The notes beneath the pieces are model-generated. The model was given only the letters and a program-made list of their open reading frames with translations. It was not told the origin of the DNA and searched no databases. Source: Ceratothoa steindachneri (lineage: Eukaryota > Arthropoda > Malacostraca > Isopoda > Cymothoidae). Taken from it: a DNA stretch of 64,000 bases. The stretch spans positions 154,860,684 to 154,924,683 of the forward strand of contig OZ018331.1 of assembly GCA_963969495.1 (NCBI GenBank), read 5' to 3'. This document shows positions 1 through 11,858 of this stretch, one piece after another (position 1 is the stretch's first letter; the number at the start of each line of letters is the position of its first letter). Position numbers and translations under genes: made by a program.

Positions 1-43
1 TTCAAACTTTGTTTCATTATATTCAAATTTATTCACCGAAAAA

Positions 44-304
44 ATGGATACAATTTTAATGGTTTATTGTATAATCATATCTTTTTCTGAAATTTTATTT
101 TTTCAAATTGATCAAAAACACTATGAGTTTTACAATGAATTATGCGAAATTCTAGGTGAAAAGATAGCTATCATAACTTCTTCGCATTTAAAAACTATTT
201 GTTATAAGATTTCAGAGGAAGAAGACGAAACGAAATATCAATTACAGTGTCTGAATATTCAAAAGAATTATTCATTTTTTAATAACAAAGAGCGTAATTT
301 TTAA
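44..304 (+). CDS. Small hypothetical protein, probably C-terminally cut by a stop
   Basis: An ATG-started ORF of 86 codons with a hydrophobic N-terminal stretch (about residues 4-20), which could be a signal peptide or membrane anchor. The TAA at 302-304 is followed in the same frame by 40 more open codons of similar composition, up to a TGA at 425-427. The original gene may therefore have been about 127 codons with a later nonsense mutation. I do not recognise the protein. It lies at the window edge, so its upstream context is unknown. The composition (Asn/Lys/Ile rich) matches the viral genes to the right. Confidence 0.4.
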   Translation: MDTILMVYCIIISFSEILFFQIDQKHYEFYNELCEILGEKIAIITSSHLKTICYKISEEEDETKYQLQCLNIQKNYSFFNNKERNF

Positions 305-590
305 AGAAAATATAATTTTGTTTCTTCCCCTCAGACCCAATTATCATCCGATAATAAAGATGAAAACGTTTTAAAAAACAATAAAACTACAATCAATGAA
401 TTGAACAATTATTTATTGAACAATTGAGACAAAAAAAATTAATAAATATATTTTAACCTCTTAGAAACGGATGAATTGTATTATTCAATTGTATTATTGT
501 ATATTACTTAAAAAGTCTACCCCTCCTCCAAAATAAAAAGGAATACATTTATTTTTTCTAACTAATAATCTTAAATTAACAACAGAAAAT

Positions 591-1709
591 ATGCTGAAAA
601 ATATTACAGCAAATAAAACACCGAATTGTAATAAATTTGAATTAAAATCGAATAAGTATTTATTCATGCCGTTTCAAGAATTAAATGTCGCTTATTCAAA
701 TTATGTTAATTATTTCGCCATATATAAAACCAATCAATTTCAAAGTGAATTTGAAAAATTCATTCAACTTTACAAAATTAATTTTATGCCCCATTCTTCA
801 TATTTACAATTTAACGAAAAGGGTCAATCAATAGATTATTTTCTTACTTACACACTTAAATTCTTAGAAAATTTTAATCTTAAAAAATTGTATTTCTTTT
901 TGGTATTATTAACGAATGACTCCTCAATCGGAGAATTTATCGATAATTATGAACTACAACTAACAAAGGGTGTTGTAATTCATTTTTGTTTACTCCATAT
1001 ACCCAGTGAAAAAAGACAACAACAAAGTGTCGATGAAGAAAATTTTGATCTAGAATACTTTAATCAAAAACGAAAATACCACGAAATCGATTATTCGACA
1101 TTTTACGATTCGCTAAAATTAAGGAATAAATTTCACTCTGGAAGCAAGACGTATCCGTCAGTTATAATACTTAGAAATAATATTAAATGCGGTTCATCGA
1201 TCTTAAAAAGGTTTACGAAAATAATACCTCATTTTTTTAAGCAATATATATTTAAAAATAAACAAAACGATAATCATTATTATCCCGGGGAATTTATACA
1301 ATTGGGCAAATATATAAACGATAAAGAAAGATTTTTACAACTTTTAAAAATCTCTGGACCCATGCAAATAGAATTGGCAAAACAAGAATATAATATTAAC
1401 AAATCGCAAGATATAACAAAAATAGATAATAATTTGAAAACCGACTTTATAAAACAAAAGATTACACAATTATATATAGAATATGGTATCAAAGACGATG
1501 AAATAAATACAAGGATAAAAATAGGTAAAGTTGAAGAATTATTAAAAGCAATTTCAGCTTTTTATCCATCGACAAGTAAAGAATATTTAGATTATAAAGA
1601 TGATGTTGAAAATCTTTTCATATATACTAATGTTAAACGTTCAAAGAATTTATTTTTCAATTATATTAAAAGGGCTACTAATTTAATTTATACCATTGAT
1701 GATAAATAA
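591..1709 (+). CDS. Hypothetical viral protein, 372 aa, intact
   Basis: Uninterrupted ORF starting at ATG 591 in an AT-rich leader. No signal peptide, membrane span or motif that I recognise. It is rich in Lys, Asn, Ile, Phe and Tyr, as are all the putative viral genes here. Its last 22 bases overlap the 3' end of a convergent broken gene on the minus strand (1688-3741). Tight convergent overlap is common in large DNA viruses. It is the only long gene in the left 25 kb without an obvious break, which is worth noting beside two heavily damaged neighbours. Function unknown. Confidence 0.7.
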   Translation: MLKNITANKTPNCNKFELKSNKYLFMPFQELNVAYSNYVNYFAIYKTNQFQSEFEKFIQLYKINFMPHSSYLQFNEKGQSIDYFLTYTLKFLENFNLKKLYFFLVLLTNDSSIGEFIDNYELQLTKGVVIHFCLLHIPSEKRQQQSVDEENFDLEYFNQKRKYHEIDYSTFYDSLKLRNKFHSGSKTYPSVIILRNNIKCGSSILKRFTKIIPHFFKQYIFKNKQNDNHYYPGEFIQLGKYINDKERFLQLLKISGPMQIELAKQEYNINKSQDITKIDNNLKTDFIKQKITQLYIEYGIKDDEINTRIKIGKVEELLKAISAFYPSTSKEYLDYKDDVENLFIYTNVKRSKNLFFNYIKRATNLIYTIDDK

Positions 1710-3741
1710 GCGTTATTGAATAAAGGATTAGCGAATATACTTGGTGATTTTTCTTCTTCCTCATTATCAGAATCTATGAAATTATAATTGTCGTCGTCGT
1801 CGTCATCGTCATCCTCATTATCCTCATTTTCGTCTATATCTTCCTCGTTAATATTATTAATACTAATAATACTACTTCTTATATTCTTTAGTTTGGTTTC
1901 TTCTTCATTGGGCATTTTGTTTAGTTTAGGTTTCTTATTTTGCCTATATCTAAAATTATTTGTTTCCTCGTAGTCATCGTGATGTCTTTTACTATTAAGA
2001 TACTCCTCCTCTTCATTTTCAACTATTGCTAAGAGTTATTTATATAATTATCTTTTAATTCTTCTTTGTCCTTGAATTTGTGAATATAATACTTATCTAA
2101 TTCATTTTGAATGTTTTCTTTATTCGAAAATTTCTTCTTATCAACCGATATGAAAGCACAAATTACCGGTAAATCAGAATTATATAGATTTACTTTTTTA
2201 TCATTTCGATTATTTCTTTGAGCATTAAATCCCTTTAATACAAATACTCCAGATAAAATTTCAAATCAGGTCCACATGCGCATATTTCGAAAGGTTCGTT
2301 GATTGAGTCTTACTATCAAACCTTTATCGTTATTCGTAAAATATTTCTGCGCTCTTTTATTTTCACCTCCATTTTTTTCCAACTGAAATCCTAAGGATAA
2401 ATAATCATCGATTAAATCAGGCGCCGATGTTTTTAGTAATTTGGACTCTGTCAATATATCTAAATTCTTTCTTTTGATGAAAAAATCGCACATATCTTTA
2501 GTCTCACTATTTTCCATTTTTTTCAACATATCCTTACCCTTATTAGAAATTTCGTATTCGTATATTTTTTGGCCTCCAAAACTATACAAATGGCAAATAT
2601 TTACAATCTTATTGTTAAGATCTCTATTGTTTGAATTAATAAAATTAAATTGGTCGCGGAAAAAATTATTTGCCGAAGATTTAACGAAACAATTATCATC
2701 CTCGGTATATATCTCCGTCATTTTGGAATTTGTAACTTAAGAGGTAGGTTTTCCAGGCGTCCATAATCATTTTTTCTAGTCGTTTTTATTTTGTGACATT
2801 TATGCGATCGATTTCTCTCGCATCCCAGGCAATTCTTCATTTTGCAAGTAATTTTACCTTTGCAAGAAACTTTACCTTCGTATTTATACAAGATTGGCGA
2901 AATTTCACTATTTAGTAAACAGGTTTTGTCTTTATTTCGCGTATCGCATATATATTGATATTCAGTTAAATCTTTTTTTCCCGATAGATAAAGGTTACTC
3001 GCGACGCAATTAATAAAATAATTCAAAAACGTTACGAGATGCATACTTTTACCTAATGTTAAGTAATTCCACGTAAAATTAAGAGTATGATATAATTTTC
3101 CATTTATAGAAATCAATTCCCCTATTCTTTTTTTGAAAGACCCTCCCTTTTGCGAAAGGTTATTGCATCATTATTTTTCAAAAAATATTCGTTCAAGAAC
3201 TCTAACAAAATATCATATTTTCCTAATCTTCCTCCGTTGGGAATTAATGCAATTTGTTTTATAAATTTTGAGAAACAATTATTTTCATTAATACTTTCTT
3301 GCTTGCAATCATCATCATTGTATTTAGACCTTACATGATCAAAAAGGCGAAAACTATTTTTGAAACACCGTTCAAAAATATTCTGATTTTCCTCTTCCTC
3401 GTTCTGAAATATGTCGCTTATTTTAACCATGAAAAAGACTTGTTTTTTCTTATTAGCAAAGATACCTTCGATTATACATATTTCTTTGTCCCTTTTCTCT
3501 AATTTATAACGATTTCTATATAAAATAAGTGATATTGGTTTAATTTTGTGAATTTTTTTATAAATATAATGCATCATGTCAACAAAGTTTGTTACATTAA
3601 TTAGTATATCGATATAAAAATGAATTGAATTATATTATCATCACGGCTTATTTTGATTCTATTTTGTAACAAATAAACATCATCGATATATGGATTATCA
3701 TAAACACTTTTTAAAATTTTATTACTCTTCTCTTTCGCCAT
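1688..3741 (-). pseudogene. Broken viral gene of about 680 codons
   Basis: On the minus strand, coding-like sequence runs from an ATG at 3741-3739 to a TAA at 1688-1690 but changes frame several times. The open pieces are 3741 to about 3600, 3577-3122, 3116-2718, 2721-2266, a continuation to about 2030 in the same frame after a TGA at about 2266-2268, and 1915-1688. The frameshift near 3130 lies in an A/T homopolymer. The pieces join without gaps, overlapping or abutting, so they represent one ancestral protein. The middle part is Cys-rich (several Cys in about 40 residues near 2850-2800), possibly zinc-binding. The C-terminal part is strongly acidic (runs of Asp). No family was recognised. 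It overlaps the end of the plus-strand gene 591-1709. Confidence 0.65.
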
Positions 3742-3824
3742 TTGACATTTTCAATTTTTTTTACAATATTCGTTCCAATATTCTTCAAGTTTAAGTTTCG
3801 ACACGTTTTTTTGGGTAAAACCGC

Positions 3825-3830
3825 TATAAA
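3825..3830 (+). promoter_or_regulatory. Possible TATA box between divergent genes
   Basis: TATAAA lies in the 120-base gap between two divergent broken genes (1688-3741 minus and 3863-7227 plus), about 35 bases upstream of the plus-strand coding region. In such AT-rich DNA this string occurs often by chance, so support is positional only. Confidence 0.2.
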
Positions 3831-3862
3831 TTATATGTATTAAAAAAAAAGTTATTCCTTAA

Positions 3863-6800
3863 AAAATTAATCACCGAAATGTATTAACAAAAATTTTAAA
3901 AATTATCAATCTCGATCCAACACATGCGTCTCCAACTAACTACCTTAACAAATTCAATATCAACTCGGAGTTACAGCTCCCCTTTATACGAAAACAGCGC
4001 CAGGCTGATGGTGATACATTGTTAAATTTCAAATTTGATATCGAAAAATGATATTTTCGCGATTTGGAATTACAAATGAAATTTTAAAAATAATATTCGA
4101 CTTAGATTTAATAAATTTTAATGTGGAATATAGTTATGAAAATGTTTGCGATAATAAAACGATTCTTACGAAACTCCAAAAGGCGATTAGAGATTGCCCT
4201 CTGTTTTTTTCATTTTCGCAGGCTTGGAAATTTCTACAAGACAACAAAATTAGTATATTACGTAAAGCTAAATCTACATTTTTGAGGAAATCCAATTTTA
4301 AAATTGTTGAAAGTTATGTAAAGAAGATCAATAATAAGCAAATTGTGGCACAAAAAAAGAGTGACGAAAGAGTTAAAAATGATTTTTTTGATAAAGACGA
4401 TTTAAATCTCACAGCGAAATCAATACACGAAAATAATAATTGCTACGATTCGGAAGTTTTCAACTGCGCGTTCCCTAAAGAAATATATCAGTTCGCGAAA
4501 GAGGTATTTGAAACTAATAATGATTGTGATGTTCCGCTTCTATATCTTAATACGAATACTAAAAATTCGGCGAAAATTGAATTGTTAAACGAAAAAGATA
4601 TATTATCCTTTAAAAGGAGACAAAAAACTAAACTAAATCTACCTGTCAATTTCAGTAACACGGCATTTTATGCGGAACAAGAATAAAAACGGGTATCGAA
4701 TTGTGCGATGAAAGAAGAAACAACTTTTAAGAAATTCTTAAGTGATAATAAAGAAAACATAACGAATTGTATTGATATTTCTGAATCCGCTAAATACGCA
4801 AAACAAAATATATCGCAATGGTTAAAAAAAATTGAAAAGAAAAAAAAAGATCGAAGAAGGAAAGCGAAAATATCAACGATATTTTGAGCGATATTCAACT
4901 GAATAACATATTGGTGGAACAAATAACAAACTTAATCGATTTACACGGCCAGAATTTGTTAAAGAAAAGTTCGTTAATGGTGTATATCGATGTTTTCAGA
5001 AAATTATTTCTTTTCAATGCGGTTCTTTATCTATGTAATATCTGTGATTTTATACCGATACCATGTTCTTATTTTATGATAAAAAGCTTTTTTTCTTCGC
5101 AAGTGGCGCGAATATTTCAAAAAATACTTTTATTAACTAACTCAGGTTAATTAACGTATACATATTTAATGATGTATTACCTGCATCAGAACCAAACTCT
5201 ATATTTATGAATTCGTGGGCGCAAAGAGAATTTAAAAAGCACGTCCCTTTATTATTAAAATCTCACACGTTCGGTAATTCCAAAAAGATTTCCCTCAATT
5301 ATTCCATATTTGTGAGTCTTTTAAAATTCTTATATATCACCGTTTAATCTGGCGTTGAAAAAAAAGAGAAAAATCCATTGACGGTAAAAGATAAATCGGA
5401 ATTAGCAAAAAACTGCGTTCAAATAATTTCTTTATTTCTAGGTCTCACTTATTTTTGTCGTTGGAACGATTTTAAAAACATTACTTTGAAAGAGGTCATA
5501 AATCTCATTTTCGTTTACCCTTTCTATTTAGATAGCAAATGTAAATCTAAATATATAAAAATATACGATAAGGAGCAAGGCATTTCTCATTTTACGCAAA
5601 GATACCCACATATTTGTGGATTACCCTCTCTAATATTACATTTACTCGGGTTCGATATTTGGTCACTTAATCCTCTAATTAAAAACAATCGGAATTCCTA
5701 AAGGTGAAGTAAGTTGTTACATCAGCGAGTCTATTATAAAAAATGAATGAATAAAAACAAAAATCAATAGTAAAAATTTTAATTTAAAAACTGTATTCGT
5801 AATAGATATCGGCATTCCTCCCGCTCCCTCCGTACCTTTGATGGATAATTTCTGCCTACAGAATATTAAAAAATCTATCGAAGAATATTATCAAACACCG
5901 ATTATTGAATACATAATGAATCAAATTTATTCATTAGAAAGAAAATCGAAAATATTCGTATACCAAATTATTACCAGAATTAAATAATGATCGAATATTG
6001 ATAAAAGAAGAAGACCCATCCTCCTCTTCTCTTTTATCATACAAACCTCCCGAATTCGTTCTGTACGAAAATGAAATCAATAAGTCTGTTAAACTCTTTT
6101 GGGAACACTCATTATTCAATAATATATTTCTGATCGTCAACGAAAAACCCAATCATTTACTTCCAAATTTAATGTACAGAATCCTTAATTTGGGAGATCT
6201 GCACTATACGCTGTTTGCATTTTGTTAAAACATTGTGATTACGAACTTGATATTTCCGATATTTCCAAAAGATCCTAGTTATTTTAAATACACACTAAAA
6301 CATATTATACTTGTTAGTTTCGTAAATTTCGGATTGCCCTTTTCTTCTCCTTTTCCAGCCGTACTCTAAAAAGAACAACAAAATAAGGAAACGCTCGTCA
6401 ATGAAGATTTTGAATAATTACGTTTTTTTTACAAAAACATTAGAAGATAGAATAAATATCACGAAATGTCATCTTTTATCGAATGTTCATACGACCTTAC
6501 ATTTACTACGAGTTAGCGGATTTAGTATTATCGTATCGTCTTTATTAAAAAGTTTACAAAATGAAGAGGAAAGTGTTAAAGAAAAATTCTTTAGAAAACT
6601 TTTCAAAAATTTAAGCGAAATATATTTAAATCATAAAGGTTTGGTATCTACTTTTAGCTATTATAACAAGAATTGTGATATTATTCAAAACAACTTTCCC
6701 TTCTCAAAATATATGTCGATATCTACCGATATTAACAACAAAATATTAACTCTAAATCGCAAGAAAGACAATATTCGATCGATACTTAATCAGAAAAATA

Positions 6801-7227
6801 TCAACGGCCACGACCACCACCGCACATTACCCGTTAATTCTTTCATACACGATTCGCAGTGGTTTATTAAAAATTTAAAAGATAAAGTGAAAAGCGAAAA
6901 GCGAAAAGCGAAAACGAAATTGAAAAATCGTATGCGCGTATTCATAAAGACGGATATTGGGAAGTCGGTTTCGATAATTATTTTATAAAATGTTCGAAAA
7001 GAGAAATAATAGCTAAACATCACAGCAATGATCAATATTTAAAAAATAAAATTGGTAAAGAATCGGATAAAAGAAAGAGAAATTCAGTTACCGATAAGGA
7101 TATAACCGCGAAGAGAGCAAAACAAATATTGGCGAATAATTTAGTTATGAAATTTGATAATTCTTTATTAAACGTAAATAAATATAAAAAATTGACTAAA
7201 AGAAAGTTTATTTTATGTACATTTTAA
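3863..7227 (+). pseudogene. Large broken viral gene, about 1,100 codons
   Basis: Coding-like sequence continues for 3.3 kb on the plus strand but switches frame at least eight times. Clear open pieces are 3863-4048, 4048-4686 (ATG at 4048), continuation to about 4885, 4884-5150, 5378-5701, about 5700-5990, 5998-6228, 6401-6988, and a final Lys-rich piece ending in TAA at 7225-7227. Each piece has the Lys/Asn/Ile-rich make-up of the intact viral genes, and successive pieces overlap or abut. The C-terminal part has many Lys/Arg clusters, suggesting a nucleic-acid-binding or nuclear protein. No catalytic motif or family was recognised. No ATG is visible near 3863, so the true N-terminus is lost or lies in another frame upstream. 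Confidence 0.6.
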
Positions 7228-7381
7228 TATATTTCTTTTATTCTCTCTGTTATTATTTCTTTGTTTTCTTTACGTTTTATTTTAAAGAATTAATAATAAT
7301 AATAAAAAATGAAATTTTCTTTCTTTCTATAATTGTTGGATTTATTTCCTTAATGATAATTAAAACGTAGTTATATATATA

Positions 7382-7849
7382 ATGGTTCCCAAAAAAACAC
7401 CGTCACTGTCGGTTATTAATTATGGTGGTGATAATAATATTGATACATCGCCTTCAATGCGTCCAAAGAAGAATTTGATTTTTGAACAATTTTTGGACAA
7501 TTTAAACGATGTTTTAATTTTTAAATTTAATAATAAACGCGTGAACAAAATTGAAAAATGTGGCTTTTTATATCGTGAAACGATTGAAGAAAAAGAAAGC
7601 TTTAAATTTATGCAATGCCCCTTTTCGGTAATAAACGCAGGCCCTGAATTGTTTGGAATTATAAAAACTTTATTCGATAAATCAATATCACCTCACGAAT
7701 TTATAATAATATTTCGTAATTTAAAAGATAAAAAGAAAGTGTATAGAAAGCTAAACTTTTCTTGTGAAAATAATACAAAGAGTTTTCGTGACTCCATAAA
7801 AAAACAAACTCAAAGTATTTTTCTTTTATTGTCCTTTCAATTTGACTAA
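7382..7849 (+). CDS. Hypothetical viral protein, 155 aa
   Basis: ATG-started ORF of 155 codons following the large pseudogene by about 150 AT-rich bases. There is no signal peptide or membrane span, and the protein is basic. Unrecognised. The sequence immediately after the stop lies at the edge of a repeat-rich region, so the gene may be shortened at its 3' end. Confidence 0.5.
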   Translation: MVPKKTPSLSVINYGGDNNIDTSPSMRPKKNLIFEQFLDNLNDVLIFKFNNKRVNKIEKCGFLYRETIEEKESFKFMQCPFSVINAGPELFGIIKTLFDKSISPHEFIIIFRNLKDKKKVYRKLNFSCENNTKSFRDSIKKQTQSIFLLLSFQFD

Positions 7850-8083
7850 ATGGAAATAGTGCAAAGAAGGGATTATCATGTTTAGACGGATATTGGGACA
7901 TCAGATAATAATATGAATATCCTGTCGGACTCGCAATCGCAATTTAGTATTGTCTTGGTCTTCGTGGTGGTGAAAATTGTCTCTACTTGGAGGTTAAAGA
8001 TTTTTGGTTAAGTGTGATTAAAAATAACTGAAGTAAGTATTTAAATAAAAAATGGAGAAAGATAGGGATGTTATAAATATAAA

Positions 8084-8882
8084 ATGAATCAAATTTTTGA
8101 AAAGATTTGGTGAAGTTAGGGAAAGTGAATAATTTATGAAAGTTTTTTCATTTGCTTGTCGCAAACTTCCATAAATTATTCACTTTTCCTAACTTCACCA
8201 AACTTTTTCAAAAATTTAATTCATTATATATACACCTCCATAATTTTAAAAAATGGAAGTGTGGGAAAATAGCTTCTTTTTCCACTTCGTTGCAACAATT
8301 GAAATAGTTAAAACTGAATTGAAACGAAAAATTGGGAAAAAATGGTTACTTTTTTTATTAAGGGAGGTTATATATAACTTAATCAAATTTTTTGAAAATG
8401 TTTGGTGAAGTTAGGAAAGGTGAATAAATTATAAAGTTTTTAAAAATAGCATCCTTGTCCCAAACTTCCATAAATTATTCACTTTTCCTAACTTCACCGA
8501 ACCTATTAAGGGAGGTTATATATGACTTAATCAAATTTTTTGAAAATGTTTGGTGGAGTTAGGAAAAGTGAATAAATTAAGAAAGTTTTTAAAAATAGCA
8601 TCCTTGTCCCAAACTTCCATAAATTATTCACTTTTCCTAACTTCACCGAACCTTTTCAAAAATTTGATTCATTACCAAAATGAATTAAAACAAAAAAATG
8701 GGAAAAGCTGGTTAGTTTTTTATTAAGAGAGGTTATATAAAAAATTAATCCCAATTTTTGGAAAAAGTTTGGTGAAGTTAGAAAAAGTGAATAATTAATG
8801 AAAGTTTTGGAAAATAGTTTTCTTGTCACAAACTTCCATAAATTATTCACCTAAACCACCCCCTTTCACCACCTTTTTATAA
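8084..8882. repeat. Four copies of a ~130-base imperfect palindrome
   Basis: Four related units lie at about 8084-8225, 8380-8505, 8527-8673 and 8744-8882. Each reads as a long hairpin. A left arm containing TTTGGTGAAGTTAGG and GTGAATAA is followed by about 30 bases of loop and then by the inverse arm containing TTATTCAC and CCTAACTTCACC. Arms are about 45-50 bases with few mismatches. Units 2 and 3 are most alike and share a short leader AAGGGAGGTTATATA; unit 4 has diverged. The shape is that of a hairpin miniature transposon family or of the palindromic homologous regions (hr) used by baculoviruses and nimaviruses as enhancers or origins. I cannot decide between these from sequence alone. 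Confidence 0.7.
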
Positions 8883-9125
8883 TCTTTTTAACCATTTTAA
8901 TACTATGTATTTAAAAAAATCCCAAATATAGAGTTAGTGGGTATCATTGTTACCGTGATAATAATAATTAATTATAAAATTACCGAAATAGAGTTGTTGT
9001 TTTTATTTTCCATAATCGAGGTAACGAGCGAAGCTAGGTATGTTCTTCTTCTTGTGAGAGTAGACAAACTATAATGATTGTCCAGAGGGCATTGTTTATA
9101 TACCCGGACGCTTAATCTGAGATGC

Positions 9126-9158
9126 GGGTGTGTGTGTGTGTATGTGAGAGAGAGAGAT
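9126..9158. repeat. GT/GA microsatellite
   Basis: A short run of GT repeats passes directly into GA repeats. No gene was seen between 8,900 and 9,900; the stretch is AT-rich, non-coding and has a C-rich patch at about 9600. Confidence 0.8.
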
Positions 9159-9921
9159 TAGGTTTCAAAAACTGAGAAACTATCTACCAAGGGAGGCGAA
9201 ACTAGTATATTTGTATGAATTAATGACAAAAATACAGTAAATATATGCAAATTATTAACGAAGTGTAAACGTTTCATGCTTCGAGACGCTTTATTTCCTT
9301 TTTAGGGAAATATTTCACAAGCTTATCATTTTTGCTTTGATTATTATGGTTTTCAAGTACGAACATTATATAAGTCTAAAAAAAAGTAACTCGGAAATGA
9401 ATGAAAGAATGATTGAAAAAAGAATAAAAGAGTGATAATATTAAAAAATAAGAATAAATTTAGCCATTGAGTGAATGGAAAAAAATATATCCGCTAGAAG
9501 ATTGTAAAAACACAAAATAGCAACAAGTTAAAATCTTTTCTAATGAATATATATATATTTTGTTATTAATTCAAACATTTTTTTACATATACTCCCATCC
9601 CTTCCCCCCCCTCCCTTCCGCACACCCTGTTATACTCTCATTATCTCCAAGTAAACGTATCCGGTGTCAGCAGATTACAAAAACGGATGATGGAGGGAGG
9701 TGAGGAGTAGAGGGGGTAAGGCTTGCCTGTATATAAACGGTACCCTTTAGACAATGTTTCGCTGCCATATTTTTGTTTTTAAAATAATTATTCTTCGGTG
9801 GTGAACGATCTCGTGATCGTTTTTTTAATTTTAATTGGAAACGTGTGTGCAATTAAAGATATACAGTGAATTTTGTGAATTGTTTTTGGTTTTAATAATT
9901 TTTTTCTTTCTTTTCTTTTAG

Positions 9922-10563
9922 ATTTTGGGGGGAATCGTTATTCAAAAGGGCTCAACTCCTACTTCCATTCCTCCAATACTTCTTCAACGATCCCGATCGT
10001 GAGTGGAAGAACTACCCAGTAAAGAAGGAGGAAAGGGACGTCTCCTTGGAGGGGCATTTAGAAATAATTGAAAGTCGCCCACTAACAAGGGTTGATACAG
10101 TGTACAAAAGAAACATCCAAAGGGGCACGACCATTCAATTCAAAAACCACTTGGCGTTAATAACTTCAATTTTACCATTTTCTATACTCAAAAATTTCGT
10201 CCAATTTGAAGATAATAATTCTCGCGAACGTTTGAACATCGCGAGAATTCATAAAAGGCTTTCAAGGGGTAATAATTATGATTTCATTTTGTTCATTCAT
10301 TTCTCAATCAAGATAATAAAATCTCAGTCAGAATACTTCTTTGTGATGAAATTGAAAGTTTATCAATATTCACAAAGTGGTATTCTGACTTCTATTCTGC
10401 TGAAAAAAATAGCAATGAAAAATTAATTAATCAATTTATAAAATTGTTAGAAATATGGGGTAAAATTCCAAATTCAGAAACATTTGTTCGCAAAGTTTTA
10501 TACTCCGATGGTGAGGAGGAAGCTCTTGAAGCTCAAAGAAAGCTAGAGCTTTTAGTTTTTTGA
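9922..10563 (+). pseudogene. Host-type gene relic, copy 1 (possible 3' exon)
   Basis: A pyrimidine-rich tract ending in TTTTAG at about 9921 looks like a 3' splice site. It is followed by an open frame covering about 9922-10290. The frame then shifts, and a well-formed C-terminal piece runs from about 10309 to a TGA at 10561-10563, rich in Glu/Leu (it includes the peptide EEEALEAQRKLELL). A second, more damaged copy lies at 10955-11479. Base composition is less AT-biased than in the viral genes, so this is probably a host or transposon gene, not a viral one. Family not recognised. Confidence 0.45.
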
Positions 10564-10954
10564 AAAAAATTGAAAATATATGTGTAATATTAATGTCCTA
10601 GTGGACGATCATGTGAACATGATCATAAGTCGGTGAAAGGGGTAAAACGAATGAATATATCTTGAACACAAATAGAATGAAAATAAAAAGACTTAAAGTC
10701 TGGTTCACCCCTGTCTTTTGAAATCCTGAATGAAAAAACAATTAAACAAAGGAAATTTTGAAAGAAAAGTAAGGAAAACAGGAATGTGAAGGAAATAAAT
10801 TAACGCCTTCAAGAATAATTAAAAAAAAGAGGTAAGATCTGTTAAGCGTGATCAAGTTATTCTTCTCAGTTTTCCCCTTTTGAAATTCGGAAAATTTCAG
10901 AAGAACAAAGAGAAAGATTGTTTTTAAAAAAAATTACCCATAGTTGAATAAAAA

Positions 10955-11479
10955 CAACGGTTAAATGGAAGAAAGAGGAGAAGGATGTCTTCTTGGCGGG
11001 TCATTTCAAAATTATTAAAAGCTGCCCACTAACAAAGGGTTGACATAGTTTATATAAACGAAATATACAAAAAGGCACAAGAATTCAATTAAAAAATCCT
11101 ATGTCAAAGATTCATGCAATTTGAAGTAATAAATTCTCGTGAACGTTTAAATGGGTTTCAAGGGGTCAAAATTATTATTATTTCATTTTTATTCATTCAT
11201 TGAATAAAGATAACAAATTCTCACTCAGAATACTACTTTGTGACGAAATTGAAAGTTTATCGATATTCACAACGTGATATTCAAATTTTTATTCGGCGGA
11301 AAAAAAGAGCAATGTAAAAGTAATTAATAAATTTATAATTTTTTTAGAAATTTGGGGTAGAATTCCTACAAGTTTAAAACGCAAATCCTAAAACATTTAT
11401 TCGCAAGATTTTGTACTCCGATGGTGTGGAAGAAGCTCTTGAAGCTCAAAGAAAGCTTGAACTTTTAGTTTTTCAGACT
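10955..11479 (+). pseudogene. Host-type gene relic, copy 2
   Basis: This repeats the order and wording of the 10.0-10.56 kb relic at clearly lower identity. Matching landmarks are the segment with CCCACTAACAA, the segment encoding RILLCDEIESLSIFT, and the terminal EALEAQRKLELLVF peptide at about 11430-11475. It holds several stops and frameshifts. The two copies are direct repeats about 0.94 kb apart. The 10,564-10,954 gap between them is non-coding and carries no feature I can name. Confidence 0.45.
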
Positions 11480-11858
11480 ATATTTTTTAAAATTTTTACC
11501 ATAAACTATTTATATAATTAATATTTATAATGGTTGAAATAATATAGTCAATTTTTATAATAGAAATTTAAATCAATTTTCCAAACGAAGTGAAAGAAAA
11601 AGAATTTGGAAAGGTGAAAGAATAAACGAGGGAAAAAAACAAGATAACAAGATGTTTTTCTTTTTATCTTCATTCTTCTCTAAGATTTGGTCTGGCTTAG
11701 GCGTGTTAAGTATTTAAAGAAGAAAAACATCAAAGCGTCAAAAATCTTGTTTTTTTTCTTCTTACTTATTTTAAGAACGGGATTGAAAAATAATAAATAT
11801 TTTGGGGGAGATAGTAATGTTTTTTTTGCGATTTTAATAATGGATTTAATTTAATTAT

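Noticed and set aside
1788..1973. Plus-strand poly-Ser open frame
   Set aside because: Shadow of the Asp-rich C-terminus of the minus-strand broken gene (1688-3741).
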